This document shows positions 45,170-53,225 of a stretch of DNA of 64,000 nt, one piece after another. The DNA is taken from positions 62,001 to 126,000 of the forward strand of contig JAFDYF010000001.1 of assembly GCA_018267575.1 (NCBI GenBank), written 5' to 3'. The position numbers and the translations under genes were made by a program. Every line of letters starts with the position of its first letter. Positions within the stretch are counted from its first letter, which is position 1. This DNA is from Bacteroidota bacterium (GTDB taxonomy: Bacteria > Bacteroidota > Bacteroidia > Chitinophagales > Chitinophagaceae). Below the pieces are notes generated by a model. It did no database searches, was not told the origin of the DNA, and worked only from the letters and a program-made list of their open reading frames with translations.

Positions 45170-45561
45170 GCCTATGATTCTATGTGGTGAATATCTATCA
45201 GTATGGTGTAAGGATTGAGGTATAGGGTGTAAGGAAGAAAGCAAGTCTCGACTTTTCAACTACCCTGCGCCTCCACGTTTCAGCGGTCATCCAATTCAAT
45301 GAGTTCTCTTATGTGCCTAATATGCCTTATGTGGTTCAAAACACTTAAGCATCTATCAGGTTTTTTACCACAGAGGTAAAACACAGAGAGGTTTAGGGAG
45401 TAAGGAGTCAATAGTCTTAAGTTCGGAGTCGGGAGTGACTTGGGGATATTACAAAACGAAAACACTTACCACATAAGCACATAGAAGTGGAAATAGTATC
45501 CCAAAATTTCAGGTCTCCCTTTGTGACCCTATGTGCCTATGATTCTATGTAGTGAATATCT
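45170..45561 (+). repeat. Pair of 27-base direct repeats
   Basis: The block GCCTATGATTCTATGT-GTGAATATCT occurs at 45170-45196 and 45535-45561 with one mismatch (G/A at its seventeenth base). It is preceded both times by a related TTTGA/TTTGTGACCCT phrase, so homology extends to about 40 bases. Confidence 0.75.
45262..45445 (+). repeat. Modular dispersed intergenic repeat, copy C (rearranged)
   Basis: It contains the same modules as copies A and B: CCTGCGCCTCCACGTTTCAG, the 33-base TCTTATGTGCC-to-GGTTCAA block (45307-45339, exact copy of the one in A) and TTTTTTACCACAGAGG-AAACACAGAG. The GAGTC/GTCGGGAGTGACTT phrase comes last here, whereas it comes first in A and B. Confidence 0.8.
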
Positions 45562-45581
45562 CCTCACTAAGAGTTTAGGGT

Positions 45582-45609
45582 AAAAAAAAATCCCGCATTT
45601 TGCGGGATT
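45582..45609 (-). terminator. Rho-independent terminator of dnaN
   Basis: Read on the minus strand, ATCCCGC-AAAAT-GCGGGAT is followed by eight T residues, 28 bases after the dnaN stop codon. The stem is perfect. Confidence 0.88.
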
Positions 45610-45636
45610 CAATATTATCCAAAAAGCGATTTCAAA

Positions 45637-46752
45637 CTATGCGTTGAGCATTAAAGGCATTACCAGCATCAGTAGTTCCTCATTCTCTTCCTGCTCCATG
45701 GGTTTGATGATGCCCGCTTTGGTCGGGGTTGAAAGTTCAATCCTAATCTCATCAGAATCTGTGGCACTCAACATCTCAATCAAAAATCGAGCGTTGAAAG
45801 CAATGGCCAAATCCTCCCCATCGTATTGACATTTCATCCTTTCATTTCCTTCAAATGAAAAATCAACATCCTGTGCAGCCAATTGCAGTTCGCTGCCCTG
45901 TATATTTAATACCACTTGGTTTGTACTCTTATTACTAAAAATACTCACCCGGCGCAAGGCACTTTGGAAATCGGTGCGGCTCACAACCAGTTTATACGGA
46001 TTATCAGAAGGGATCACCACTTTATAGTCTGGGAACCTTGCATCAATCAGGCGGCAGCTCATCGAGGTTGTGCCATGCACTACAAAAAGATGGTTACTGT
46101 TATAGCTGATGGTAATCTCATCTTCGTTCAATGGCAGAGCCGATTTCAGTAAGTTCAAAGGTTTTTTGGGAACGATGAGCGAATCTGTTTTTGGGCAGCT
46201 TACATCGGTGCGCCTATATTTTACCAAACGGTGTGCATCAGTTGCCACAAACTGCAAGCCCTTATTGTCCATTTCGAAATACACCCCGGTCATGGCTGGC
46301 CGAAGGTCATCGGTGCTAACAGCGAACAGGGTTTTGTTGATGGCCGTTACCAAGGCAGATGAGGTGGTTGTAAAAGAACTGGTATCATCAGCAGCAGGTT
46401 CTTTCGGAAAATTGTCTGGGTTTTCGCCCATTACCTTATACTTACCATTATCACTGGTAATCTCAACAGAAAAATTCTTGTCAATATTAAAAGTCAGCGG
46501 TTGGTCAGCTATATTTTTTAATGAGTCGATAAGGATTTTGGCCGGTATGCACACTTTTCCGCTATCCTTTGCCTCAATATCCAGATGGATTTTCATCACG
46601 GTTTCCAGATCCGTGGCTACTACGGTGAGCTTGCTTTTTTCAACTTCAAATAAAAAATCTTCTAAAATCGGCAATACCGTGTTGGCATTGATAACCCCGC
46701 TGATCTGTTGCAGTTGTTTCAATAATGCGGAAGAGGAAACGATGAACTTCAT
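45637..46752 (-). CDS. dnaN: DNA polymerase III beta sliding clamp
   Basis: The clamp tethers DNA polymerase to DNA. The 371-residue protein begins MKFIVSSSALLKQLQQISGVI and has three repeated clamp domains (about 1-120, 121-245, 246-371). Typical segments are LPILEDFLFEV, ATDAHRLVKYRR and the C-terminal EENEELLMLVMPLML, the family's usual M-P-L/M ending followed by NA. The ATG at 46752 follows a promoter (46771-46799 complement); the longer frame to 46818 crosses it. dnaA is not adjacent. Confidence 0.97.
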   Translation of the reverse strand: MKFIVSSSALLKQLQQISGVINANTVLPILEDFLFEVEKSKLTVVATDLETVMKIHLDIEAKDSGKVCIPAKILIDSLKNIADQPLTFNIDKNFSVEITSDNGKYKVMGENPDNFPKEPAADDTSSFTTTSSALVTAINKTLFAVSTDDLRPAMTGVYFEMDNKGLQFVATDAHRLVKYRRTDVSCPKTDSLIVPKKPLNLLKSALPLNEDEITISYNSNHLFVVHGTTSMSCRLIDARFPDYKVVIPSDNPYKLVVSRTDFQSALRRVSIFSNKSTNQVVLNIQGSELQLAAQDVDFSFEGNERMKCQYDGEDLAIAFNARFLIEMLSATDSDEIRIELSTPTKAGIIKPMEQEENEELLMLVMPLMLNA

Positions 46753-46770
46753 GCTCTTTTCTGTTTGAGG

Positions 46771-46799
46771 CGAAACTACTGATTTTAAATTAATGGCAA
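46771..46799 (-). promoter_or_regulatory. Promoter of dnaN
   Basis: On the minus strand TTG (46797-46799), 18 bases, then TAGTTTCG (46771-46778) approximate TTTG-N19-TAnnTTTG, 18 bases before the ATG at 46752. Confidence 0.5.
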
Positions 46800-47007
46800 T
46801 GCGGTTTGGGTTTTGCACATCCGATTGTTAATTATATGTGACTAAGATGGGCCAATCCCAATTCTATATTTCAATAACCCCTCTTAGGTGGGTCGCTGCT
46901 TGGGAGATATTGGGACTAGAAGCTGATTTTCCACCAAGGTAGCGCATTTTTTAGCCTCAAATCGATGTAGAACCCTCACCCCATATTACTCCATAAAACC
47001 ACTTCCC

Positions 47008-47015
47008 TACATTTG
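47008..47015 (+). promoter_or_regulatory. -7 promoter box of recX
   Basis: TACATTTG ends only seven bases before the ATG at 47023, predicting an almost leaderless recX transcript. Confidence 0.5.
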
Positions 47016-47022
47016 TATAAGG

Positions 47023-47508
47023 ATGATGGTAAAGAAACATTTGACCAAAGAACAGGCCCTGCAAAAGGCAAAGCATTATTGTGCCTATCAGGAACGCAGC
47101 CATAGCGAAGTAAAGGAGAAATTATATTCCTTAGGACTCTGGAAAAAAGAGGTGGAAGAAGCCATTTCACAATTGATTGAAGAGAACTATCTAAATGAAG
47201 AACGGTTTGCCATTGCTTTTGCCGGTGGCAAGTTCCGAACAAAACATTGGGGCAGGACAAAAATCAAATACGAGCTGCAGCAGAAAAGGGTAAGTATCTA
47301 TTGCATCAACAAAGCGATGAAGCAGATTGATGAATCGGACTATAAAAACAGGTTGGAAATGTTGGGGGAGGAAAAATGGAAATCATTGAAAGGGGAAAAA
47401 AATATTTTTATCAAGAAAAGAAAAACGCAGGATTATCTATTGCAAAAAGGGTATGAACATGGGCTCGTTAGCGGGTTTTTAAAAACTTGTAATCAAAAGG
47501 AAGAATAA
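47023..47508 (+). CDS. recX: RecX family regulatory protein
   Basis: RecX binds RecA filaments and modulates recombination. The 161-residue helical protein shows tandem three-helix RecX units: AKHYCAYQERSHSEVKEKLY, LIEENYLNEERFAIAFAGGK and KHWGRTKIKYELQQKRVS. Two consecutive Met codons start it (47023 or 47026). recA is not in the window. hicB follows after 24 bases, so they may share a transcript. Confidence 0.9.
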   Translation: MMVKKHLTKEQALQKAKHYCAYQERSHSEVKEKLYSLGLWKKEVEEAISQLIEENYLNEERFAIAFAGGKFRTKHWGRTKIKYELQQKRVSIYCINKAMKQIDESDYKNRLEMLGEEKWKSLKGEKNIFIKKRKTQDYLLQKGYEHGLVSGFLKTCNQKEE

Positions 47509-47532
47509 GTAAATTTGATAAAATATAGATAG

Positions 47533-47748
47533 ATGAGTTTACAACTTGAATTTATCGTTTGGAAAGAAGGCAACCACTATGTGGCACAGTGCTTAAATAT
47601 AGATATTTCAAGTTTCGGGGATTCCAAAAAAGAGGCTTTGGGTAATTTACAAGAAGCGGTAGAGCTCTATTTTGAAGATGGTTCGAGTACTGATATTACT
47701 ATTGTTGAAAACCCAGAATTGGTTCATTCTACTATAGATAATGCCTAA
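47533..47748 (+). CDS. hicB: HicB-like antitoxin
   Basis: A 71-residue protein with the partial RNase H-like HicB fold: EFIVWKEGNHYVAQCLNIDI, then GDSKKEALGNLQEAVELYFED. HicB neutralises the HicA RNase. This copy has only the HicB core without the C-terminal Arc or HTH DNA-binding domain found in some HicB proteins, so autoregulation may be absent or weak. It precedes hicA and overlaps it by eight bases, the antitoxin-first order. Confidence 0.85.
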   Translation: MSLQLEFIVWKEGNHYVAQCLNIDISSFGDSKKEALGNLQEAVELYFEDGSSTDITIVENPELVHSTIDNA

Positions 47749-47953
47749 ACTTTATTCTTCAGATCATATAATAAAAGTGCTGTTGATTAATGGTTTTGTT
47801 TTTATATCACAAAAAGGCAGTCATAGGAAATATAGAAAGCAAATAGAAGAACTTTCATTAACAGTTATTGTACCTGCAAATAGAAAAGAGATTCCAACTG
47901 GGACGTTTCGTTCTATTTGTCGTCAATCAAATCTTACTCCTGCAGATTTCTGA
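47741..47953 (+). CDS. hicA: HicA-like mRNA interferase toxin
   Basis: A 70-residue double-stranded-RNA-binding-like toxin. The signature is visible: LLINGFVFISQKGSHRKYR, with the catalytic His in KGSH, and the end NRKEIPTGTFRSICRQ corresponds to the family's EIPxGTLxxIxKQ. HicA cleaves mRNA when free of HicB. Its start ATG lies within the last codons of hicB, so the pair is translationally coupled. Confidence 0.87.
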   Translation: MPKLYSSDHIIKVLLINGFVFISQKGSHRKYRKQIEELSLTVIVPANRKEIPTGTFRSICRQSNLTPADF

Positions 47954-47969
47954 TAAAATATTTTTTTAC

Positions 47970-48770
47970 ATGCCAACGCTCACAACCACATTAATCCAGT
48001 CGCATCTCCATTGGGAAGAAAAAGCGAGCAACCTTAAAATGTTCGAGGAAAAAATAAATGGCATACATGAGAAAACAGAATTGGTGATTTTACCAGAAAT
48101 GTTCAGTACCGGTTTTGCCATGAACCCGGAAAAACTGGCGGAGCCGATGGATGGATCAACCGTGACCTGGATGAAAAATATCGCTTCCAAAAAAAATATT
48201 ATTCTTACCGGAAGCCTGATTATTGAAGAGGAGGGGCATTATTATAACCGCCTGATCTGGATGCTCCCAAATGGCCAGTTCGGTTATTACGACAAAAGAC
48301 ATCGATTTGCGTTTGCAGGTGAACATGAAAAATATACTGCCGGACAAAAAAGATTGATCGCTTCTGTAAAAGGTTGGAAAATCAATCTGCTGGTTTGCTA
48401 TGATCTTCGGTTCCCTGTATGGTCGAGACAATCACCCAAACATGACCGGGAGGCTGAGTTGGAATATGATGTGCTAATTTATGTTGCCAACTGGCCCGAG
48501 CGGCGCAACCATGCCTGGAAAAGCTTATTGATTGCTAGGGCTATCGAGAACCAGTGTTATGTAATTGGGGTGAACCGAATTGGTGAGGATGGGAGCAAGA
48601 TTTATCACAGCGGGGATTCGATGATTATAGGGCCCTTGGGTGAGGAAATCTATCATCAGGAACATAAAGAAGATATATTCACCTACACTTTACAAAGAGA
48701 ACATCTTAATGAAGTCCGCTCCAAATTTCCATTCTGGAAGGATGCGGATGACTTTTTTATACAATCATAA
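47970..48770 (+). CDS. Nitrilase-family omega-amidase (YafV-like)
   Basis: The 266-residue carbon-nitrogen hydrolase has the full Glu-Lys-Cys triad: Glu in ILPEMFSTGFAMNP, Lys in YYDKRHRFAFAGEH and Cys in LLVCYDLRFPVWSR. The nearby motifs and size match YafV, which hydrolyses 2-oxoglutaramate and 2-oxosuccinamate, products of glutamine or methionine-linked transamination. The methionine-type aminotransferase at 27798 could supply such substrates. The ATG at 47970 is chosen; the upstream frame overlaps hicA. Confidence 0.9.
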   Translation: MPTLTTTLIQSHLHWEEKASNLKMFEEKINGIHEKTELVILPEMFSTGFAMNPEKLAEPMDGSTVTWMKNIASKKNIILTGSLIIEEEGHYYNRLIWMLPNGQFGYYDKRHRFAFAGEHEKYTAGQKRLIASVKGWKINLLVCYDLRFPVWSRQSPKHDREAELEYDVLIYVANWPERRNHAWKSLLIARAIENQCYVIGVNRIGEDGSKIYHSGDSMIIGPLGEEIYHQEHKEDIFTYTLQREHLNEVRSKFPFWKDADDFFIQS

Positions 48771-48774
48771 AAAA

Positions 48775-49686
48775 TTATTTCTTGGGTTGACTAATTGGTT
48801 TATGATTTTCCTTGGGAGCCTCATTAAGTTTTCCTTTTTGCTTCGCTTTTTTGCTGAAATCCCAACCCAGTTTTAATGTAATTCCAAAAGAGAATGGTTG
48901 CAGTGGGACCTTTCCCGATGCCGTATTATGTAGCCCATTGGCTTGGGGCATGGCGCCATTTGGCTCATAGGAAACCAAGGCACCTGTTGTTCCGGACGTT
49001 TTCCAAAAATCCTGCACACCAAAATTCGCAAAAAAACCAACATAGAGGATTTTGGTCCAATCGCCTCCTAATGGAAAACCAAAGCCGCTGGATACTGAGC
49101 CCATAAGCCCCATCTGCAATGCTTCTTCTCTATTGCCCTTCCAGTTGTTGGTGGTAGAAAACCCGTGGTTGGGCACATTATTAAACTCCACGTTCCAGTT
49201 GGGGTAATAACCAGAAGTATTCATGGAACTATCCTTGGCATGGATAATCAGTGAGGATGGCATAAACCACTTGACACCAGCATCGAGGTACCAGTAAGTA
49301 TCAATCGTTAAATTGGTCCTGAACCGAAGCATAAAGGGAATTGATAGGGCAGTCATTTGGTAGGTTTCTTCATAACCCTTCGTACTCACCTTATATACAA
49401 AGGCCGATCCTTGGTCATCGATCATGTTGGTCGACATGGTACCATCATTCAGTTGGGTACGGCCTTTATATATCCCTGCTTCAACACCGGTCATAATACC
49501 AAAGTGTTTACCGAATAAAAAAGTATAGTTAGTGCCCAATTCGCCACCGGCCATGAGTTTACTATTGCTGTTTGACGGTTTATAGCCCATGCTTGACAAT
49601 GGCCCGCTCAGCGCAATGCGCCACTCCTGTGCTTCGACGGAACCAAGAAAACTAAGAGTAAGAATAAGTATAATTAGATTTTTCAT
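48775..49686 (-). CDS. Outer-membrane beta-barrel (porin-like) protein
   Basis: A signal peptide (MKNLIILILTLSFLGSVEAQ) is followed by amphipathic strands such as LMAGGELGTNYTFLFGKHFG and FSFGITLKLGWDFSKK, the typical ending of an eight-stranded barrel. The charged tail PKENHKPISQPKK follows the last strand. It is not clearly PorT or OmpA type. It lies 18 bases downstream of the MBG/T9SS gene in the same direction and may be its operon partner. Confidence 0.72.
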   Translation of the reverse strand: MKNLIILILTLSFLGSVEAQEWRIALSGPLSSMGYKPSNSNSKLMAGGELGTNYTFLFGKHFGIMTGVEAGIYKGRTQLNDGTMSTNMIDDQGSAFVYKVSTKGYEETYQMTALSIPFMLRFRTNLTIDTYWYLDAGVKWFMPSSLIIHAKDSSMNTSGYYPNWNVEFNNVPNHGFSTTNNWKGNREEALQMGLMGSVSSGFGFPLGGDWTKILYVGFFANFGVQDFWKTSGTTGALVSYEPNGAMPQANGLHNTASGKVPLQPFSFGITLKLGWDFSKKAKQKGKLNEAPKENHKPISQPKK

Positions 49687-49704
49687 TTTCTCTTTTTCTT
49701 TTCA

Positions 49705-51852
49705 TCATTCCACCAATAGGTTGATAGATGCGGACTGACCATTTGCCAGCATTAGACGGATAATATAAATACCTGCATTACCGGGTGCCTGTACACTGAT
49801 ACTGGCCGAAATAGTGTTGATGACCGAAATCTGCGTGCCAAGCATATCGGTAATGGTAATCTTTGCCCCTTGTAAAGCCTGGCTTGAATAATTGTTGCTG
49901 ATAGTGAAAGTTGCTCCCCTGGACACAGGGTTGGGTGACACACTGATGGATCCAGCTAATGGTGTACTGGGTGAAATCGTAATTGGGCAAGTACTGAGCT
50001 TACCCCCATTCACACCTGTTGCAATCACATAATAAGTCCCATTGAGCGAGCCGTTTTCCTGATAATATTGTAGGGTATCGCCAGATATGGGAGAATCGTT
50101 CTTGTACCATTGCCATGCATTAAACTGACCTTGGGAATTATCGAAAACCAGTATATCCGACCATTTTTGGTGCACAAAAGAATCCAATCCCGGTATAATC
50201 GGGAGTATTACATCTGTAGCGGCCATATAATTATTGTTGCCCGGCTGCGAAGCAATCACATTGGCCTGTGCTATTTTATTGATCAGTAGGGTATTTCCAT
50301 TTATGGTAGCAACGGATGGATCCGACACAGTATAACTAATCGGCAATCCGCTACTAGAGCTTGCGGTTAGTTTTATCTGCATCACAGCCCCACAGCCCAC
50401 TTTAAGCACCTGATCCCAGGTAATCTGTTGTTGAGCCTGTGTAATGCTAAGGTAATCGCTTGTAAAAACGAGGGTATAGTTTCCGCCTGCACTCAAGCTA
50501 CCCAGATTAATGGCATATTTGCCCACATCCTCACCCGCAACTCTATTAAGACTACCCGTTACTATTGATAGGGCATCATTATTTACCAAACCACTCACAT
50601 TATAGGTAAGCTGTGGATCGGCCGCACCATAAACTTTGGTCTGGGCGTTTGCAACAATATTAAGATTGGCTTTGCCGATGGTTAGATTAGCACCGGAGTA
50701 TACTATCGTATAATTGTTGCCTGCTACTATACTACCTTGGTTAATCGCGTAAGCCCCCACGTTCTCACCAACATTCCTTGTAAGACTTCCAGTAATCACC
50801 GATTGGGCGTCGTTATTCACCAAGCCAGTTGCCGTATAAGTGAGCTGTGGGTCAGCCGAGCCATAAGCCTTGCTTTGGGCATTAGCGCTGATATTAAGAT
50901 TCGCTTTGCTGATAGTTAAATTAGCCCCTGTGAATTGGATATTATAATTGCCCCCTGCGCTCAGGTTGCCTTGCACAATGGCATAAGATCCCACATTTTC
51001 GCCCGCGTTTCTAGAAATACTTCCAGTAATCACCGATTGGGCATCATTATTCGTCAGACCAGTTACTGAATAAGTAAACTGTGGGTCGGCACTACCATAT
51101 ACCTTGGTCTGAGCATTGGCACTGATACTGAGATTGGCTTTGGTAATAGTAAGGTTGGCGCCCGTGTACACAATCGTATAATTGGTGTCCGCAGTCAGCG
51201 TGTTCTGTGTAATCGTATAAGTGCCCACATTTTGTCCCGTTGCCCTAGATAAAGCTCCTTGTATCACAGTGGCGGAGTCATCTCCATTTACTAACCCACT
51301 AATGACAATAGTCAAATTGGGGTCGGCGCTACCATAAACTTTAGTTTGGGCATTGGCACTAACACTAAGTTTTGCTTTGTTCACCGTTATTGTAACGCTG
51401 CTGTCTGCCGCAAAAAAAATCAAGTTGGCAGCCACTGAAGCAGTAATAATAGCCGATCCCGCAGAATGAATTTTTGCATACCAATTATTGTTGACCGTAC
51501 TCTGATAAACAGTAATGATTGTAGGGTTTGACGAGGTATAGGTAATCGGTGATGGTGAATTGCTGGTTGCCCCGAGTTCAAAATCGGCATCACCATAGGT
51601 CTTGGTTGAATCGTTAAAATTGGATATTTGGGTGGGGATTGCCTCTGCCTTAAATGGAATCGCAATTCCCTTTCCAAAATTGCCACTCATGGCCGTATCC
51701 GCAACCGCAAAAACTTTTGGTGAGTAGGCTGTACAAATACAAAAGAAAGCTAAAAAGAATAATGCAAATGGTTTTCTTGTCAAATTTTTAAGCAAATCGA
51801 CCATTTGATCAAAATATAGAGAGATGTTTCGCAGCATTCGTTGAGTCCTCAT
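49705..51852 (-). CDS. MBG-repeat surface protein with type IX secretion sorting domain
   Basis: After an N-terminal signal (LLKNLTRKPFALFFLAFFCI then CTAYSPKVFA; the start may be 51804 rather than 51852) comes a bacterial Ig-like region. Four tandem MBG domains of about 78 residues follow (residues 160-472), each with ANAQTKVYGSADP and NVGxYAI. An Ig-like domain and the T9SS type A sorting domain come last (SVSPNPVSRGATFTISN to GIYIIRLML). It is exported by the gliding-associated PorU/PorV system and attached to the surface or released. It is probably an adhesin; the ligand is unknown. Confidence 0.9.
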   Translation of the reverse strand: MRTQRMLRNISLYFDQMVDLLKNLTRKPFALFFLAFFCICTAYSPKVFAVADTAMSGNFGKGIAIPFKAEAIPTQISNFNDSTKTYGDADFELGATSNSPSPITYTSSNPTIITVYQSTVNNNWYAKIHSAGSAIITASVAANLIFFAADSSVTITVNKAKLSVSANAQTKVYGSADPNLTIVISGLVNGDDSATVIQGALSRATGQNVGTYTITQNTLTADTNYTIVYTGANLTITKANLSISANAQTKVYGSADPQFTYSVTGLTNNDAQSVITGSISRNAGENVGSYAIVQGNLSAGGNYNIQFTGANLTISKANLNISANAQSKAYGSADPQLTYTATGLVNNDAQSVITGSLTRNVGENVGAYAINQGSIVAGNNYTIVYSGANLTIGKANLNIVANAQTKVYGAADPQLTYNVSGLVNNDALSIVTGSLNRVAGEDVGKYAINLGSLSAGGNYTLVFTSDYLSITQAQQQITWDQVLKVGCGAVMQIKLTASSSSGLPISYTVSDPSVATINGNTLLINKIAQANVIASQPGNNNYMAATDVILPIIPGLDSFVHQKWSDILVFDNSQGQFNAWQWYKNDSPISGDTLQYYQENGSLNGTYYVIATGVNGGKLSTCPITISPSTPLAGSISVSPNPVSRGATFTISNNYSSQALQGAKITITDMLGTQISVINTISASISVQAPGNAGIYIIRLMLANGQSASINLLVE
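50437..51375 (-). repeat. Four tandem in-frame repeats of about 235 bp within the MBG gene
   Basis: The MBG domains are alike at the DNA level too, for example CAATCGGTAATCACTGG-type phrases and GCCAATGCxCA-ACCAAxGxTTATGG blocks recur in each. This suggests expansion by recombination and possible copy-number variation. Confidence 0.8.
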
Positions 51853-52118
51853 ATTATTTCTTTTACACTGTTTGCCACACAGATATTGCGATTTTAAAAA
51901 CCTGGTTTTAATTGAACGATAAGCCTTTAGGGAGAAATTTCATAGGCAGGGCAAAACGGCTACAAATCCGGTTGCTTTTGTAGGTCCTTATTTTTCTTCT
52001 ATAATCAACTTTTCTCTGCTGATATTCCTTAATGGCACTTATGTTTTATAATTCAAAATGCCGGGCGTCAAAAATACTCATTAACTTGGATTTATTTAGT
52101 TATTTACAAACCTCTCAT

Positions 52119-53225
52119 ATGCCCACAGCCTTTATTGCCAAAAAAATTTTTACAGGACAGGAAACCCTGATAGGCAAAGCCATTCTTACTGAAAATGAGG
52201 TTGTTACTGCCATTGTTGATTCTTCAGATATCCCTGCTCGTTTTATTACGAAAAATTTGGGCGAGGGGCTGCTTGCGCCAGCTTTTATCGATATCCAAAT
52301 CTATGGCGGCAACGGGAAACTGTTTTCAACAGAGCTGACCACAGAATCCATTGAAGCCACTTATGAATATGGTCTGCAGGGCGGGTGCGGCAAGTTCATC
52401 ATTACCATGGCCACCAACTCCATTGAAAAAATCCTTAAGGGTATAGAAACAGTGAGGCAATATTGGCATGATGGAGGCAAAGGCTTGATCGGGCTTCATC
52501 TCGAAGGCCCATATATCAATCCCATTAAAAAAGGGGCGCACATCGAAAAATATATAAAGACCCCTTCGATTGAAGAAATCAAAATGCTCTTGGAAAAAGG
52601 GAAAGGGCTAATAAAAATCATCACCATCGCACCCGAATGCTGTGATCCGGAAACCCTTGAATGGTTATTGAAACAGCCGATTGTTGTATCCGCCGGGCAT
52701 AGCAATGCAACCTATCCACAAGCCATGAATGGTTTTCGTTTAGGTATCCCTGTTGCTACCCATTTGTTCAATGCCATGTCGTCTTTGCAGGGCCGTGAGC
52801 CGGGCATGGTGGGGGCTATCTATGATTCCGGGGCGATGAGTAGTATTGTTTGCGATGGCATACATGTTGATTTTGCATCGGTACGCATCAGTAAAAAGAT
52901 GATGAAGGAAAAATTGTTCTTTATCACCGATGCAGTATCGGAAGTACGGCATGGCGAATACCAGCATATTTTCAAGAACGATCGGTATAGTTTGCCCGAT
53001 GGCACACTTTCCGGCTCCGCATTGACCATGTTGAAGTCCGTAAAAAATGGGGTTGAAAAAGTGGGTATTGATTTGGAAGAGGCGCTGCGAATGGCCTCCC
53101 TATATCCCGCAAAACTGATGGGCATGGATAAAACACTTGGCTGCATCGAAGTTGGCGCACAGGCCGACTTTGTATTACTTAATGAAAAACTAGAACTGGA
53201 GACAATTATATTAGGCGGCGATTAG
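52119..53225 (+). CDS. nagA: N-acetylglucosamine-6-phosphate deacetylase
   Basis: NagA converts GlcNAc-6-phosphate to glucosamine-6-phosphate and acetate. The amidohydrolase barrel shows HLEGPYINPIKKGAH (metal Glu), SAGHSNATYPQA (His), THLFNAMSSLQGREPG (His), VCDGIHVDFASV and the catalytic Asp in FITDAVSEVRHG. From the ATG at 52119 it has 368 residues, the normal length; the longer frame from 52032 adds 29 residues in promoter DNA. nagB is not adjacent. Its stop overlaps the convergent S41 gene by four bases. Confidence 0.93.
   Translation: MPTAFIAKKIFTGQETLIGKAILTENEVVTAIVDSSDIPARFITKNLGEGLLAPAFIDIQIYGGNGKLFSTELTTESIEATYEYGLQGGCGKFIITMATNSIEKILKGIETVRQYWHDGGKGLIGLHLEGPYINPIKKGAHIEKYIKTPSIEEIKMLLEKGKGLIKIITIAPECCDPETLEWLLKQPIVVSAGHSNATYPQAMNGFRLGIPVATHLFNAMSSLQGREPGMVGAIYDSGAMSSIVCDGIHVDFASVRISKKMMKEKLFFITDAVSEVRHGEYQHIFKNDRYSLPDGTLSGSALTMLKSVKNGVEKVGIDLEEALRMASLYPAKLMGMDKTLGCIEVGAQADFVLLNEKLELETIILGGD

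Larger units (their letters stand above)
45008..45636. other. Intergenic spacer of 629 bp filled with repeat words
   Basis: No gene is seen. It holds tandem phrases such as AAGGTGTAAGGTGTAAGG (from 45077), repeat copy C, a 27-base direct repeat at 45170-45196 and 45535-45561 and the dnaN terminator. Confidence 0.75.

Noticed and set aside
46109..46768. 219-residue antisense frame within dnaN
   Set aside because: It is complementary to the conserved clamp sequence and ends in the dnaN promoter.
50437..51375. Repeat array considered as CRISPR
   Set aside because: Units are about 235 bp, in frame and encode MBG domains; there are no spacers and no cas genes.
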